Shown here: in pieces, positions 1 to 11,379 of the stretch
How the letters are laid out: each line of letters starts with the position of its first letter
Position numbering within the stretch: position 1 is the stretch's first letter
Source of the DNA: Culex pipiens pallens
Lineage: Eukaryota > Arthropoda > Insecta > Diptera > Culicidae
Assembly (NCBI RefSeq): GCF_016801865.2
Contig: NC_068939.1
Location: forward strand, 147,476,715-147,540,714
Reading direction: 5' to 3'
Length of the DNA: 64,000 nt
Program-made: the position numbers and the translations under genes
The notes under the pieces: generated by a model
What the model saw: the letters and a program-made list of their open reading frames with translations, nothing else
Database searches by the model: none
What the model was told of the DNA's origin: nothing

Positions 1-427
1 AACTTGGTACGTCTTTTAATTTTTGAATTTTTTAATGATTAGAAGGACAAACAAATGCATCTTTAGCAACAGTGCATGATGTGCAACAATTTTTGTTTCA
101 AATTATTAAGTTTAATTTGAAAATTGAGCAGCTTTGATAAAATTTACATAATCGAAAAGAGCCCTGTTATTTTTGAAACCGGGCATTTTTTCCAGTAAGG
201 CTTCCTCTAAGCGTTTTTTTCCAAAAACCGTTTGATTTTTCTAAAATAAATGCTGTGAAAAGTTATATTTTTTTTAATTTTGCAGTTTTTAAAATTTTGT
301 TAAAACCTTCTTGCAGCGTCACCTAATTAATTATATATTTTTTCAGCTAACGATATCTTCAATACAATTGATTCAGAATGACGAACAAAACTTTGTGATG
401 CTTCTCAATTTTTAAACTAACTCTAAA
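1..427. other. AT-rich sequence, no feature seen
   Basis: Low-GC sequence with many homopolymeric T and A runs. I see no ORF, no inverted repeat with a target duplication and no tRNA-like box motifs. Confidence 0.5.
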
Positions 428-449
428 CATTAGAAAAAAAAGTTCAAAG

Positions 450-452
<3 letters not shown>

Positions 453-512
<60 letters not shown>
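453..512. repeat. (TG)30 microsatellite
   Basis: Uninterrupted TG dinucleotide run. It sits at one edge of the retroelement and on the minus strand would be its (CA)n tail, so it probably arrived with the insertion and may have expanded afterwards. Confidence 0.95.
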
Positions 513-513
<1 letters not shown>

Positions 514-1060
514 TCCAATCCAATACCCGCTGGCCGGCAGCGAAATTATGGGAAAGTATAATTTGTATCAGACTTGGGTTATGCTGATACAGCTTATCTC
601 AGTCCCGGGTATTAGGTGGTGACAGCCCTCGCGCTGCTTCCAATGACCCATTTCAGAATGGCAGAGATCCTAGCGGCCCAATTCCGAGGTCATTGGGCAT
701 TGTCTGGCCCCGCCTAAACATAGAGCAAAAACCAGACGGGTCCTCGAACTATCTTTAAACTTCCAATCCCATCAGGCAAAACAGGGATCAGCGCGTATAT
801 AATGATAAATAAATGGCATTTATGTAGAATATTTCATGGTTTTGTGTCACCCTTCTGTCCTGTCCTTCTATTCGCTTGCGCGAAACGACGACTCATGCGA
901 AACACGATCCAAGCAGGCCTTGCCTCGCAGTGAGCAACGACGAGACTGGCCAACTTCTTGCAAATTCACTTTTTTCTTCTTTTCTTCTCCCGCGCGAAAC
1001 GAAAACTCAGGCCAGACACGATCGAAGCAGGCCTTGCCTCGCAGAGAGCAACGACGGACT
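453..1060 (-). mobile_element. Non-autonomous non-LTR retroelement with (CA)n tail
   Basis: The insertion is bounded by a long direct repeat: CATTAGAAAAAAAAGTTC... at 428-452 and the same sequence with two fewer A at 1061-1083. This is a target-site duplication of about 23-25 bp, typical of target-primed reverse transcription. Read on the minus strand the element ends in GGATTGGAC followed by a 60-bp (CA)n run (plus strand TG, 453-512), which would be its 3' tail. Its 5' part carries two tandem copies of a roughly 65-bp block (878-945 and 992-1057, spaced 114 bp) containing GCGCGAAACGA and AAGCAGGCCTTGCCTCGCAG. Tandem 5' blocks recall the repeated 5' promoter units of some LINEs. No reverse transcriptase is present, so it must have been moved in trans. 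The two overlapping plus-strand ORFs here (76 and 124 codons) run through the repeat blocks and are not credible genes. Confidence 0.75.
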
Positions 1061-1083
1061 CATTAGAAAAAAGTTCAAAGATA

Positions 1084-2102
1084 GTATTGAAAATATAATT
1101 TTGAAATTTATGGTTCTCTTAAAATGTGAGCGTTTCAAAATTTCAAGGAATCAGCAATTTTCACAAATGTCTGAACTAATCGATATTTTTCAGCGATGGA
1201 CTTTAATGGACACCATTTTTATAAATTATAAAAAAACATATTTGTTTTAGTTAAAATCAAACTGTTTGTGGATATATCTAAAAAACGGCGCACTTTATCA
1301 AAGTTACTGTAAAGTTTTTTTCAATTGCAAAAAAAGATTTTTAAGTGCAAACTGATGTCAAACCAAAATTTAATCATTTAAAAAAATATAACTAATTTGC
1401 AATTCTTTTGTCCGGCATTTTCAATGGCTCAAAAGGTGCGGGTTTTTGTCCTTCAATAAATGTACAAAAATTTAAATTTAAATTTACTGATTTTGTGAAA
1501 AAAAATTTTTATGCATTTAAGACCGTTGCAAATGTTTTTAATAAAAAAAATAATTTACGAGCCATGTTTTCAACATTTGAATGAAAAAAGTGTTTAAAAA
1601 TGCATTCTACACCTGTCCAGTTGTTTTGCAATCATTTGTTTCCGAAATACCTAAGTATAGACGATTTCTTTTTTGCAATTTTTTTTGCAGTGCTGTTCAT
1701 TGGATTTTTTTTAATCCAGCCCAAGCTTGCGAAATATGTTTATCAATGCAGAAAAAAATTTTTTAGATTGTTTTCATTTAATTTGACTTCTATTTTCATA
1801 AAAAATGAAGTTTTTTGAAAAAAATAATATTTTTTCCCCCGATTTTTTCCGTGCTCTTGTTTTTTCCTGAAAATTTGAAAACGGAGAAAATTCCTCCTTT
1901 TTCAAAAATAGCAATTTTGCATCTGTAGTTTTTTCATACAAGTCTCCATACAATTATGCGGGCTAATCATACAAAATAGACAAAAGAATATTCAATAATC
2001 TGATCGAAGAAGTGGACTTTTCGGAACAAAAATAGCTAAACGGAAAAATTTAAATTCAAATTTCATTTAAAAAAAAATAAGAGGAATCTTTTGCGTTCTA
2101 AT
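1084..2102. other. AT-rich sequence with short repeat fragments
   Basis: No gene seen. A short motif around 1609-1640 (ACACCTGTCCAGTTGTTTTG) recurs near 23047 as ACACCTGTCCAGTTGTTGTG, so part of this tract is an old dispersed repeat. The two ORFs of about 60-70 codons are rich in F, I and K, as expected by chance in AT-rich DNA. Confidence 0.5.
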
Positions 2103-2105
2103 TAA

Positions 2106-2679
2106 GGATGGTGCAAAATCTGGTGCTCCAGAGATATGAATTTTTGACAAAAATGTGAGATTTGGAAAATGACAAAATATTTTCAAGTGAAATTCAAATT
2201 AACATTTCAAGATGCAAAATGAAATTTCCATTAATTTTTTTATGAGGTGTATTTTCAAGTGCATGAAAAGCTTTTTTTTCGGAAATGTTAAAAATTTCAC
2301 AAAAGCTTCGTATTTTAACATAATCAAACCATTACATTCAGTGCTATCGCAAGATGTCACATAAATGAGGGCAAATTAGGTGACACTGAGAAAAGCTCAT
2401 TTTTCACACAATTTAAACCAAAAATACGGCCCAGTGGTCCGATCAACAATGAAAGAAAAGATTGAAAAAAAAATGGTCAGCTTTATGAAAATATTAGAAA
2501 GCAGGGGTGTTTCCCTCCATAAAGTATTTTTAAATTATGAAAAACTGATCTTTTTGCAATTTGTTCAACAAAAAATGTCTTTAACTTGAAATTGGTGCTA
2601 GTTATTAAACAATGTGTTGTTATGAAAGCCAGCTTATTTTCAAAAATTTAAACATCTGGTACTAGATTTTGCACCATCC
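2106..2679. mobile_element. Harbinger-type MITE (TAA target duplication)
   Basis: Terminal inverted repeats GGATGGTGCAAAATCTGGT at the left and ACTAGATTTTGCACCATCC at the right face each other, and the element is flanked by TAA on both sides (2103-2105 and 2680-2682). A 3-bp TWA duplication is typical of PIF/Harbinger. At 574 bp with no transposase it is non-autonomous. A degraded relative of the left end appears at about 63718. Confidence 0.7.
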
Positions 2680-2989
2680 TAAACTCTATTACAAAAGATG
2701 CATTTTTTAGTTCTCTTGATCATTAAAAAAATCAATAGTTCACAAATACGTTTTTTGAATTAAACTGAAATTTAATAAATAAAAAAACAGGAAACGAAAC
2801 GCGTACCTATTGTTTCTAAAAAGTCCTAATTATAACTTACATCTTTGTCAAATACCTGAAATCGCTCACAAAATCCCTTCTCCTGATGCAGATTTTCAAA
2901 CATTCACATGAACATTTTACGAAACCTCTTAATTGTTTGGAGAATCGCTTGGAAAAAATAATAATGCAAAATGGGTTCCTTTGACAGTG

Positions 2990-3280
2990 GCAGTGCGTGG
3001 CCGAATGGTTACGCTGTCCGCTTTGTAAGCGGATGATTCTGGGTTCGATTCCCATCGGATGAGCAAGTAAAATGTCGGTCCCGGCCTTGGTTGTTAGGCC
3101 GTCAAGTCATTCCAGGTGTAGGAGTCGTCTCCATGCCATAAGTACAAACAACACACCAAACCAAGCCTACTCCGGTGGAATCGCTGGCGGCGGTTGGACT
3201 CGCAATCCAAAGGTCGTCAGTTCAAACACTGGGGTGGAAGGTTCCTTGGAGTAGAAAGAGGTTTGGGTGCTCTCCCCATT
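2990..3280 (+). mobile_element. tRNA-derived SINE with two tRNA-like blocks
   Basis: The first block (about 2990-3064) has an A-box-like TGGCCGAATGG, an anticodon arm TCCGC-TTTGTAA-GCGGA (anticodon TGT, threonine type) and a B box GGTTCGATTCC. It is followed by a linker with CAGGTGTAGGAGTCGTCTCC. A second block (about 3174-3237) has the arm TTGGA-CTCGCAA-TCCAA, then GGTCGTCAGTTC. The acceptor stem of the first block does not pair, so it is not a functional tRNA gene. The same layout recurs at 10905-11107 and 16335-16753. Dimeric tRNA SINEs are known from Culex (the Twin family), but I cannot confirm that this belongs to it. I could not place the target duplication. Confidence 0.7.
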
Positions 3281-4920
3281 CAAGCCCCCCTAGAAAGTTT
3301 GAGCTTCAAAAGAAAGAAAAAAACTAGAATTAAATTATGAAATCGGCAGATTTTGAGGAGAACTACTCACCTGCTATTTTAAGGTGCTGAAAAAATCTTT
3401 GATTTCGTTTTAAAAGTTTTGGCTTCTTTGTTTATTGCTTAAGAAAAAGTCTTTCTTCTATTTCAATTAACAAAGCAATTTATTCACTTGGCTGCGTCAA
3501 ATCATCTCACAAGCAGTACTCTCCTTTGGCCAAAGGCTTCACCTGATTTTCCACATTATGACAGGCCACTTTTGCACCCTTTCACTCTCTCAGGCCTTGG
3601 TAAAGCTTTCGCTATAAAGCAGAGAGCAAGCTCATCACCAGCCAGCATCAGGCAGAGACCAAAGTCTGCCCGGGAGGTTTAATTTATTTTCATTAACTTG
3701 CAGGGAAATCTTGGAAAATTGAATAAAACTGCCGCTTCTGGTTAGGTTCGGTGGGGTGGATCCGGGCCGGGTGAAGGTGGTTCTCATAGTAGAACAGTAG
3801 TAGTACCCCCCCTTCCTCTTCTTCGTCCAACTTCTCCCCTCCCCCCTTCGGAAGACCGGTACCGGATGCTTGTTATCGATTTTGTTAATGGATTTTAAAT
3901 GTTCTTGGCGAGGCTTTTATGTTCACTCGGGCTCACCGAGCAGCAGCAACAGCAGGATGCCTTCCGGCAGTCCACACCGGCATTTGCTTTAATTCGTTTT
4001 CCATACAACGGCCCCCCTTCCCTTTAACTCCAACTCCTCACTCGATGGGGTGGAACGAGCTTTTCCTGGAAGGAGGGCTTCTCTCTCTCTAAGAGGAAAG
4101 ACCATTCTTTGCTCAAATAAGATGTTGTTGGCTGGTTTCTTTTCTCGCTTATTGATGCGTTTCCTTGATCTAGGCGATCCTTTTTTGATGTCGGAGTCGA
4201 TTGTTTTTGGATTTATTTGCTCCTTTAAGGATTTTTGAGAAAATGTTGATGCCAATTTTAATAAATATTTAACGTAGAAATAATGAAGCATTGAATTCAA
4301 ATTTTCTCTTAAATAAAATAAAAATGTTTCAAATTATTTATCAAAAATCATCTTTATCTTTGAACTTTCACAAAATGTTCCTTTCCCAAACGTTGAATAT
4401 TTAATCAACAAGCCTGCCAATGTTTTCGCGCCAATATTGATTCCAGCTCGATCAACACTCCCCTCCAATGCACACCTCCAAGAAGGGTTCGGAAACCGCC
4501 TTCGAAAGAGGATATCACAGGAAAACCCGGAACCTATTTTCGGTTGTAAACCAAGGGAGAGAGCCCGGCATCAACGCCTCCAACGGCTTCAAAAATCCTC
4601 CATCAAAGTGAATACCAACTGTAATCCATCATGGCAGTCATCTACGGCGGGCAGCAGAGCTGTAGTACCTTTGAAGTGGGTTCAGTTCCCGAATTTCGAC
4701 GAAATCTTCACCATTTCTTGTTCACTTTTTTTTCGTTCTCTCTACCTTCCAACAACAACAAGATTCAATTTCTCAACTCGATACCGCAAGTCGACCGAGG
4801 ATTGGTGAAAAGCCGAGCTAAAACTGGAAGTTTTGTGAAGGGACGTGACACCTGCCGGTGGAAATTTGAGACTTTTTACTTTGGGTGTTCATGTAATGTT
4901 GGAGATTGGGTTTATGGTGA
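3281..4920. other. Apparently single-copy sequence, no gene recognised
   Basis: Mixed AT-rich and moderately GC-rich sequence. 3480-3720 and 3720-4080 have higher GC and CT-rich stretches (about 3809-3850). Short ORFs of 60-123 codons occur on both strands but overlap one another and resemble no family I know. It could hold intronic or regulatory DNA. Confidence 0.4.
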
Positions 4921-6945
4921 TTTTTGTTCATTTTTCTTTACATTTTTACATTTTACTCTTTACATTTTACATTTTTACATTTTTACATTTTTTCATTTTT
5001 TCATTTTTACATTTTTAAATTTTTACATTTTTACATTTTTACATTTTTACATTTTTACATTTTTACATTTTTACATTTTTACATTTTTACATTTTTACAT
5101 TTTTACATTTTTACATTTTTACATTTTACATTTTTACATTTTTACATTTTTACATTTTTACATTTTTACATTTTTACATTTTTACATTTTTACATTTTTA
5201 CATTTTTACATTTTTACATTTTTACATTTTTACATTTTTACATTTTTACATTTTTACATTTTTACATTTTTACATTTTTACATTTTTACATTTTTACATT
5301 TTTACATTTTTACATTTTTACATTTTTACATTTTTACATTTTTACATTTTTACATTTTTACATTTTTACATTTTTACATTTTTACATTTTTACATTTTTA
5401 CATTTTTACATTTTTACATTTTTACATTTTTACATTTTTACATTTTACATTTTTACATTTTTACATTTTTACATTTTTACATTTTTACATTTTACATTTT
5501 TACATTTTTACATTTTTACATTTTTACATTTTTACATTTTTACATTTTTACATTTTTACATTTTTACATTTTTACATTTTTACATTTTTACATTTTTACA
5601 TTTTTACATTTTTACATTTTTACATTTTTACATTTTTACATTTTTACATTTTTACATTTTTACATTTTTACATTTTTACATTTTTACATTTTTACATTTT
5701 TACATTTTTACATTTTTACATTTTTACATTTTTACATTTTTACATTTTTACATTTTTACATTTTTACATTTTTACATTTTTACATTTTTATATTTTTACA
5801 TTTTTACATTTTTACATTTTTACATTTATTCATTTTTAAATTTTTACATTTTTACATTTTTACATTTTTAAATTTTTACATTTTTACATTTTTACATTTT
5901 TACATTTTTACATTTTTACATTTTTACATTTTTAACATTTTTACATTTTTACATTTTTACATTTTTACATTTTTACATTTTTACATTTTTACATTTTTAC
6001 ATTTTTACATTTTTACATTTTTACATTTTTACATTTTTACATTTTTACATTTTTACATTTTTACATTTTTACATTTTTACATTTTTACATTTTTACATTT
6101 TTACATTTTTACATTTTTACATTTTTACATTTTTACATTTTTACATTTTTACATTTTTACATTTTTACATTTTTACATTTTTACATTTTTACATTTTTAC
6201 ATTTTTACATTTTACATTTTTACATTTTTACATTTTTACATTTTTACATTTTTACATTTTTACATTTTTACATTTTTACATTTTTACATTTTTACATTTT
6301 TACATTTTTACATTTTTACATTTTTACATTTTTACATTTTTACATTTTTACATTTTTACATTTTTACATTTTTACATTTTTACATTTTTACATTTTTACA
6401 TTTTTACATTTTTACATTTTTACATTTTTACATTTTTTACATTTTTACATTTTTACATTTTTACATTTTTACATTTTTACATTTTTACATTTTTACATTT
6501 TTACATTTTTACATTTTTACATTTTTACATTTTTACATTTTTACATTTTTACATTTTTACATTTTTACATTTTTACATTTTTACATTTTTACATTTTTAC
6601 ATTTTTACATTTTTACATTTTTACATTTTTACATTTTTACATTTTTACATTTTTACATTTTTACATTTTTACATTTTTACATTTTTACATTTTTACATTT
6701 TTACATTTTTACATTTTTACATTTTTACATTTTTTACATTTTTACATTTTTACATTTTTACATTTTTACATTTTTACATTTTTACATTTTTACATTTTTA
6801 CATTTTTACATTTTTACATTTTTACATTTTTACATTTTTACATTTTTACATTTTTACATTTTTACATTTTTACATTTTTACATTTTTACATTTTTACATT
6901 TTTACATTTTTACATTTTTACATTTTTACATTTTTACATTTTCAC
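4921..6945. repeat. 2-kb satellite of 8-bp unit TTTTACAT
   Basis: About 250 head-to-tail copies of ACATTTTT, almost perfect except for a degenerate first 120 bp, a patch of variants around 5790-5880, and scattered 7- or 9-bp units (for example near 5124, 5443, 5488, 5934, 6209, 6433 and 6730). An 8-bp unit read in threes gives an 8-residue peptide repeat (IFTFLHFY) in any plus-strand frame without stops, which explains the two long ORFs here (402 and 315 codons). These are not genes. The array length in any one assembly may be wrong because such arrays collapse. Confidence 0.97.
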
Positions 6946-7640
6946 TTTTTTAAGTTTGTTTGTTGATTTGTTTGGTTTTGTTTTCTATGAACCATTGAAT
7001 AAAATTTTAGATTTAAACGACAGTCACTCTACGTCACCCCCAACATCGCAGGAAGGCGTTTCCGGAAAATGTTCACTGGCTTTTCCAGCGGATAAGGCTT
7101 ACATTTCCCATCGCCTAGCTGTCCAATTTTCTCGACTCGACGAGCTTTAGGTGTTTCCACGAAACCCTTCCGAAACTGAACATCCTGGTACTCCTCACAC
7201 ACACACACCCTGCTGCCTGCGCAAATCTCGTGGAATGTACTGTAAAAACACTTTTCCTCCGCACGGAATGAGATTTTTCACGCAAAATGTTTTCGCTTCT
7301 CTTCAAAACACACCGAACGTTGACTGACATTTGCTCATTGCCACGTGCGGAATCCTTTTTTAGCACCGCCACATCTGCCACGTGTGATTGCTCCTTCGTA
7401 GAGGTATAGGCAGGTTCAGGTGCTCTTCGTCTTATTCTTGTTTTTGTTGACGTTGACGTCTTGCGGGCGTTACTCCGAATTAGTATTTTGGCAGGCTTCA
7501 GGTTCATTTTATTGTCTGTTTCGCTGGAAATTTGTGCGGAAAAGTCGCAAATCAGCTTGAAATCGTCACGCGGTGGCGTCGTTAAAGCGGAAAAGAGGTT
7601 TTGAGCGGTGGTTGAATTGCTTAAGTTTTGCTCGTTTTTG
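6946..7640. other. Single-copy island of moderate GC
   Basis: Immediately follows the satellite and is clearly less AT-rich. It contains ACACACACAC near 7196 and a minus-strand ORF described separately. No transposon ends were seen. Confidence 0.45.
7115..7507 (-). CDS. Unrecognised 130-codon ORF, possible first exon
   Basis: I do not recognise this protein. The ATG lies in a favourable insect context (AATAAAATGAAC), and about 110 bp upstream on the same strand are free of obvious repeats. The first roughly 70 residues are polar, basic and T/S-rich (KTSTSTKTRIRRR), like a disordered N-terminus. The second half runs into a GT-rich microsatellite (CVCV) and looks less protein-like. It could be a real first exon whose donor site falls somewhere before the GT run, or simply chance. 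There is no domain, no neighbouring exon I can join to it, and no homologue I can name. Confidence 0.18.
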   Translation of the reverse strand: MNLKPAKILIRSNARKTSTSTKTRIRRRAPEPAYTSTKEQSHVADVAVLKKDSARGNEQMSVNVRCVLKRSENILREKSHSVRRKSVFTVHSTRFAQAAGCVCVRSTRMFSFGRVSWKHLKLVESRKLDS

Positions 7641-7880
7641 GAATGGGAAGCCTCTGGTTGAAGTTTTTCATTTGTCTTATTTTTTCTCTAAGATATTTTG
7701 CTTCATATGTAATTGATCCGCTCTTTGCGTAATGGCAAGTTTGGTTCAAAAAGTATATTTTGTGAATTTTGATTTGAATGAAACTTCGTTCATGCGTTCC
7801 CAATGTCAAAAGAAGCAATTTGGCATCATTCGTTTTTTTTTTCATGCAATTCCCCATAAAATGTAAAAAAAACATGTCGG
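7641..7880. repeat. Fragment of dispersed family X
   Basis: Contains GAAACTTCGTTCATGCGTTC followed by AGAAGCAATTTGGCATCATT. The same order of motifs occurs at about 58668 and 62665, and the second motif occurs in the fold-back elements at 11380 and 19853. No ends are preserved. Confidence 0.5.
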
Positions 7881-8767
7881 CTAAGAAAAGTCTTCTAAGA
7901 CACTAGGCACCTATCCACCTATCAGTTTCATTTCTTCCTTCTCATTTGAGAGTTTAATTTCACCGAAAACTACCGATAAGAGTCCGTAATTCCAACAATC
8001 TAAGGTGATTAAAACAATTTGGGTAAATAAACATTCAGTCCCAATACTGAGCAATAGAAGTTTATAGAACAAGTTGCAAAAAGAAGGTTTTTCCAGCACG
8101 AGTCGTACATTTATCCACAAGGTTTACCGAGTTAGATAAACACGAGGAGTGCTGAAAAAATCAAGTTTTTTAATGAGTTGCTTACAGCATTTTTTTCAAT
8201 TCCGATAAACGCTTTTTGATAGATTTTTTGTTCAAATATCCATGTGTTAAGTAAGTTCACCGTTCAAAACAAAACCGTTTGTTTTCGATACAAGATTTGA
8301 AAACCCATTGTAGTGCTACTGAAAGGTATTAATTTTCCATTCTGTTATTTTTGAAAGGAAAAAGCAGTCCGTTTCGTTCCTCCAGAATGACAGGAGGAGT
8401 TGACAGTTTCATAGCGGAATTGCAAAAACCCATTTCTTGAAACCTTTGTTAATTTTTAACCATGGACATCATAGAATTAGTTGATTACCATTATCTGGTG
8501 ATAATATTGACTGCAATTTGAACAGGGACCGTAGTTTTTAGATAATTCAAAAGCATTTAAAATTATAAATTCTTAAGAATTGTGTTTTGCTTTGTGTTTT
8601 CAATCAACCACGGTTTTTTATCTAATGAGATTCAAAATAAATAAGTTTCCTATAAATTTATATCTTTAGTTTTATTATTTTATAAGAAAAGATATAAAAT
8701 ATTTTTTCAGGTCTTCAAGTATTCTTGCGTTTTGCGGATCTGTATACTAAAATTTCAACAATTTTCC
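7881..8767. other. AT-rich intergenic-type sequence with a small inverted repeat
   Basis: Around 8087-8160, TTTTCCAGCAC...TTTATCC faces GATAAACACGAGGAGTGCTG, suggesting a short degraded hairpin repeat. Nothing else is identifiable. Confidence 0.4.
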
Positions 8768-8771
8768 TTAA

Positions 8772-9120
8772 GGGGGTACATACATTTATATCGGCAAAAA
8801 AGTCAGAGGTTAGTATGAGCACACACTTTAACTTTTTTAAATCTTTTTTCAGGGCATTAAAATATACATTTTCACCTACTAACAAAACAAATAACAAGAT
8901 ATTTAGTTGCATCATTGCCGAGATATAGCAATTTCAAGTTAGCAGTTACAAAAAACGGGTGCAACGATATCTCAACATTGTCTCGACCAAATCGGCTCAA
9001 AATTTTGGTGAAGACTCGTTAAACCGATTCCGTGTGCATGACGAAGCCCGATCTTCAAAAAATTATTTAAAAAAAAGATAAAAATATGTTTGTGTTTTTC
9101 ATATAAATATCCATTAATTT
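8772..9120. mobile_element. Truncated piggyBac-type MITE, family P1
   Basis: Starts directly after TTAA (8768-8771) with GGGGGTACATACATTTATATC, matching the end of the complete copy at 30569. Internal landmarks shared with that copy are ATTGCCGAGATATAG, CACGATATCTCAACA (here AACGATATC) and GTGTGCATGACGAAG. The right half and right terminus are missing. The right limit is approximate. Confidence 0.7.
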
Positions 9121-9171
9121 TAAATTTCAGTATTTTTAAAAAAGCCAAATTTTAATAATATGGGTAATTCT

Positions 9172-10251
9172 CCGCCAACTCACACAGCAGTTGCCCCGAC
9201 CCCTCTTCTATTTGCGTGAAACTTTGTCCTAAGGGGTAACTTTTGTCCCTGATCACGAATCCGAGGTCCGTTTTTTGATATCTCGTGACGGAGTGGCGGT
9301 ACGACCCCTTCCATTTTTGAACATGCGAAAAAAGAGGTGTTTTTCAATAATTTGCAGCCTGAAACGGTGATGAGATAGAAATTTGGTGTCAAAGGGACTT
9401 TTGTGTAAAATTAGACGCCCGATTTGATGGCGTACTCAAAATTCCGGAAAAACCTATTTTTCATCGAAAAAAACACTAAAAAAGTTTTAAAAATTCTCCC
9501 ATTTTCCGTTACTCGACTGTAAAAATTTTTGGAACATGTCATTTTATGGGAAATTTAATGTACTTTTCGAATCTACATTGACCCAGAAGGGTCATTTTTT
9601 CATTTAGAACATTTTTTTTCATTTTAAAATTTCGTGTTTTTTCTAACTTTGCAGGGTTATTTTTTAGAGTGTAACAATGTTCTACAAAGATGTAGAGCAG
9701 ACAATTACAACAAATTTTATATATAGACATAAGGGGTTTGCTTATAAACATCACGAGTTATCGCGATTTTACGAAAAAAAAGTTTTGAAAAAGTTGGTCG
9801 TCATCGATCACGGCCATTCATGGTCACCCGCGACAGGCACGGACGACGAAACAAAGAGAAACGCAAAAAGTAACTTTTTCAAAACTTTTTTTCGTAAAAT
9901 CGCGATAACTCGTGATGTTTATAAGCAAACCCCTTATGTCTATATATCAAAATTTTTGTAATTGTCTGCTCTACAACTTTGTAGAACATTGTTACACTCT
10001 AAAAAAAAACCCTGCAAAGTTAGAAAAAACACGAAATTTTAAAATGAAAATTTTTGTTCTAAATGAAAAAATGACCCTTCTGGGTCAATGTAGATTCGAA
10101 AAGTACATTAAATTTCCCATAAAATGACATGTTCCAAAATTTTTTACAGTCGAGTAACGGAAAATGGGAGAATTTTTAAAACTTTTTTAGTGTTTTTTTC
10201 GATGAAAAATACGTTTTTTCGGAATTCTGAGTACGCCATCAAATCGGGCGT
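9172..10251. mobile_element. Fold-back MITE F, copy 1 (right end truncated)
   Basis: Long palindrome. The left arm starts GGGTAATTCTCCGCCAACTC and is mirrored by a right arm that stops at GGGCGT near 10251, so about 253 bp of the right arm present in copy 2 are lost. A spacer of about 90 bp separates the arms. Near-identical peptides (beginning MMFISKPLMSIY) can be read outward from both arms, which shows the arm identity and is not evidence of a gene. Confidence 0.85.
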
Positions 10252-10900
10252 AAAATAAAATGGCGCGTCGCCTATCTTTTCTGCTGAGCCGTTTTTTGAA
10301 AAAAAAATCAAGACATTGAAGGCCTGAGCTCCAGAGTGCTTCAATTCAATGTTATATATACCAAAACATGCGCAAGGATCTATCCTACATGCCAATGATG
10401 TTGAAGATAAATGCTTTAGTGGTTAAAGTGCCTAAAAATCTACATTTTGAAAATCCATGTTTTTTATTGGTTAAATCCCATTTAAAATTAAAATGCAAAG
10501 CGACAGCTCCTATTAAGTTCAATCAAGCTCATATTTGAGATTTGAGCTCAGTATGCCCACCGGAACCAGCCCCTGAATGCCCACCAAAAAGTAATTTTTG
10601 TTACATCTTACTGAGTATGATCGTAGTAGCTGTTAATAACAGGAATGAGTTAAATATCGAAGAATTTTGAAAATTGGCAACAATTTTCCCACTAAAATGG
10701 ACATAACTTTACTGAAAATGGATAAAATTTCATTCTTTTTTCTGCAAAATTGTTCTTCATTTTGTTTGTAACAATGCTACAACATTAGTTTTGAATTCAG
10801 ACATGACAGTTTATTTACCAGAGCAATACATTTTAAGAAAAAACACTATTTTACACCTTCTCATGACGCTGGGACTGGGACCGATTTAAGGTGTACTATG
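10252..10900. other. Unassigned sequence
   Basis: AT-rich, with no convincing gene or element ends. The 83-codon minus-strand ORF here is fused to the end of fold-back copy 1. Confidence 0.4.
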
Positions 10901-10904
10901 TCGC

Positions 10905-11107
10905 CGAGCTTCCATGGCCGTGAGGTTACGGGTTTCGCCTTGTAAGCGGAAGGTGATGGGTTCGATTCCTGTCTGGCTCGTCAAAGTCAGATCCCTTAAA
11001 AGAGTAAATATGCTCACTGGGAATACTGACCGGTAGGGGATGGGTTTCGACTAGCGGCGTGCTGGGTTTCCAATCCAGAGGTCGTGAGTTCGATTCTCGT
11101 ACCGGGA
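10905..11107 (+). mobile_element. SINE with two tRNA-like blocks
   Basis: Block one (10905-10980) has possible acceptor pairing CGAGCTT with GGCTCG, the arm TTTCGCCTTGTAAGCGGAA (TGT anticodon, threonine type) and the B box GGTTCGATTCC. Block two (about 11031-11107) has CTGGGTTTCCAATCCAGAGG then GGTCGTGAGTTCGATTC. The order and spacing match the copies at 2990 and 16335. Target duplication and full 3' tail were not found. Confidence 0.7.
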
Positions 11108-11379
11108 TGATGAAGTTTTTAAAGAATATGTTTTGGGAACTAAGAATTGATATTTTGATGAAAATCTACATCTTTGTCCAGAGTTAGACTGAGATTTTAG
11201 ACGTATTTTTGAGGTTTCAGGTGAAATATTAGATTTTTTAACTTCAAATCGAGATAAAATCAGTTTTCACCGACAGAATATTTTGGAAATCGATTTTTCT
11301 GACTCATAATAGTCTCCCCAACAATCTCCAAGAGGAATTTCCGAGGTGCATGCAAGTTGCATAATAATTCCCTTCTTAC
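11108..11379. other. AT-rich sequence, no feature seen
   Basis: Lies between the SINE and the next fold-back element. Nothing identifiable. Confidence 0.4.

Noticed and set aside
2990..3064. Possible functional tRNA-Thr gene
   Set aside because: Acceptor stem does not pair, and it is followed by a SINE body seen at other places.
4631..5871. Two long overlapping ORFs of 402 and 315 codons
   Set aside because: They are translations of the 8-bp satellite. Any frame of a stop-free 8-bp unit stays open.
4921..6945. CRISPR-like regular array
   Set aside because: There are no spacers. It is a simple tandem satellite in an insect-type genome.
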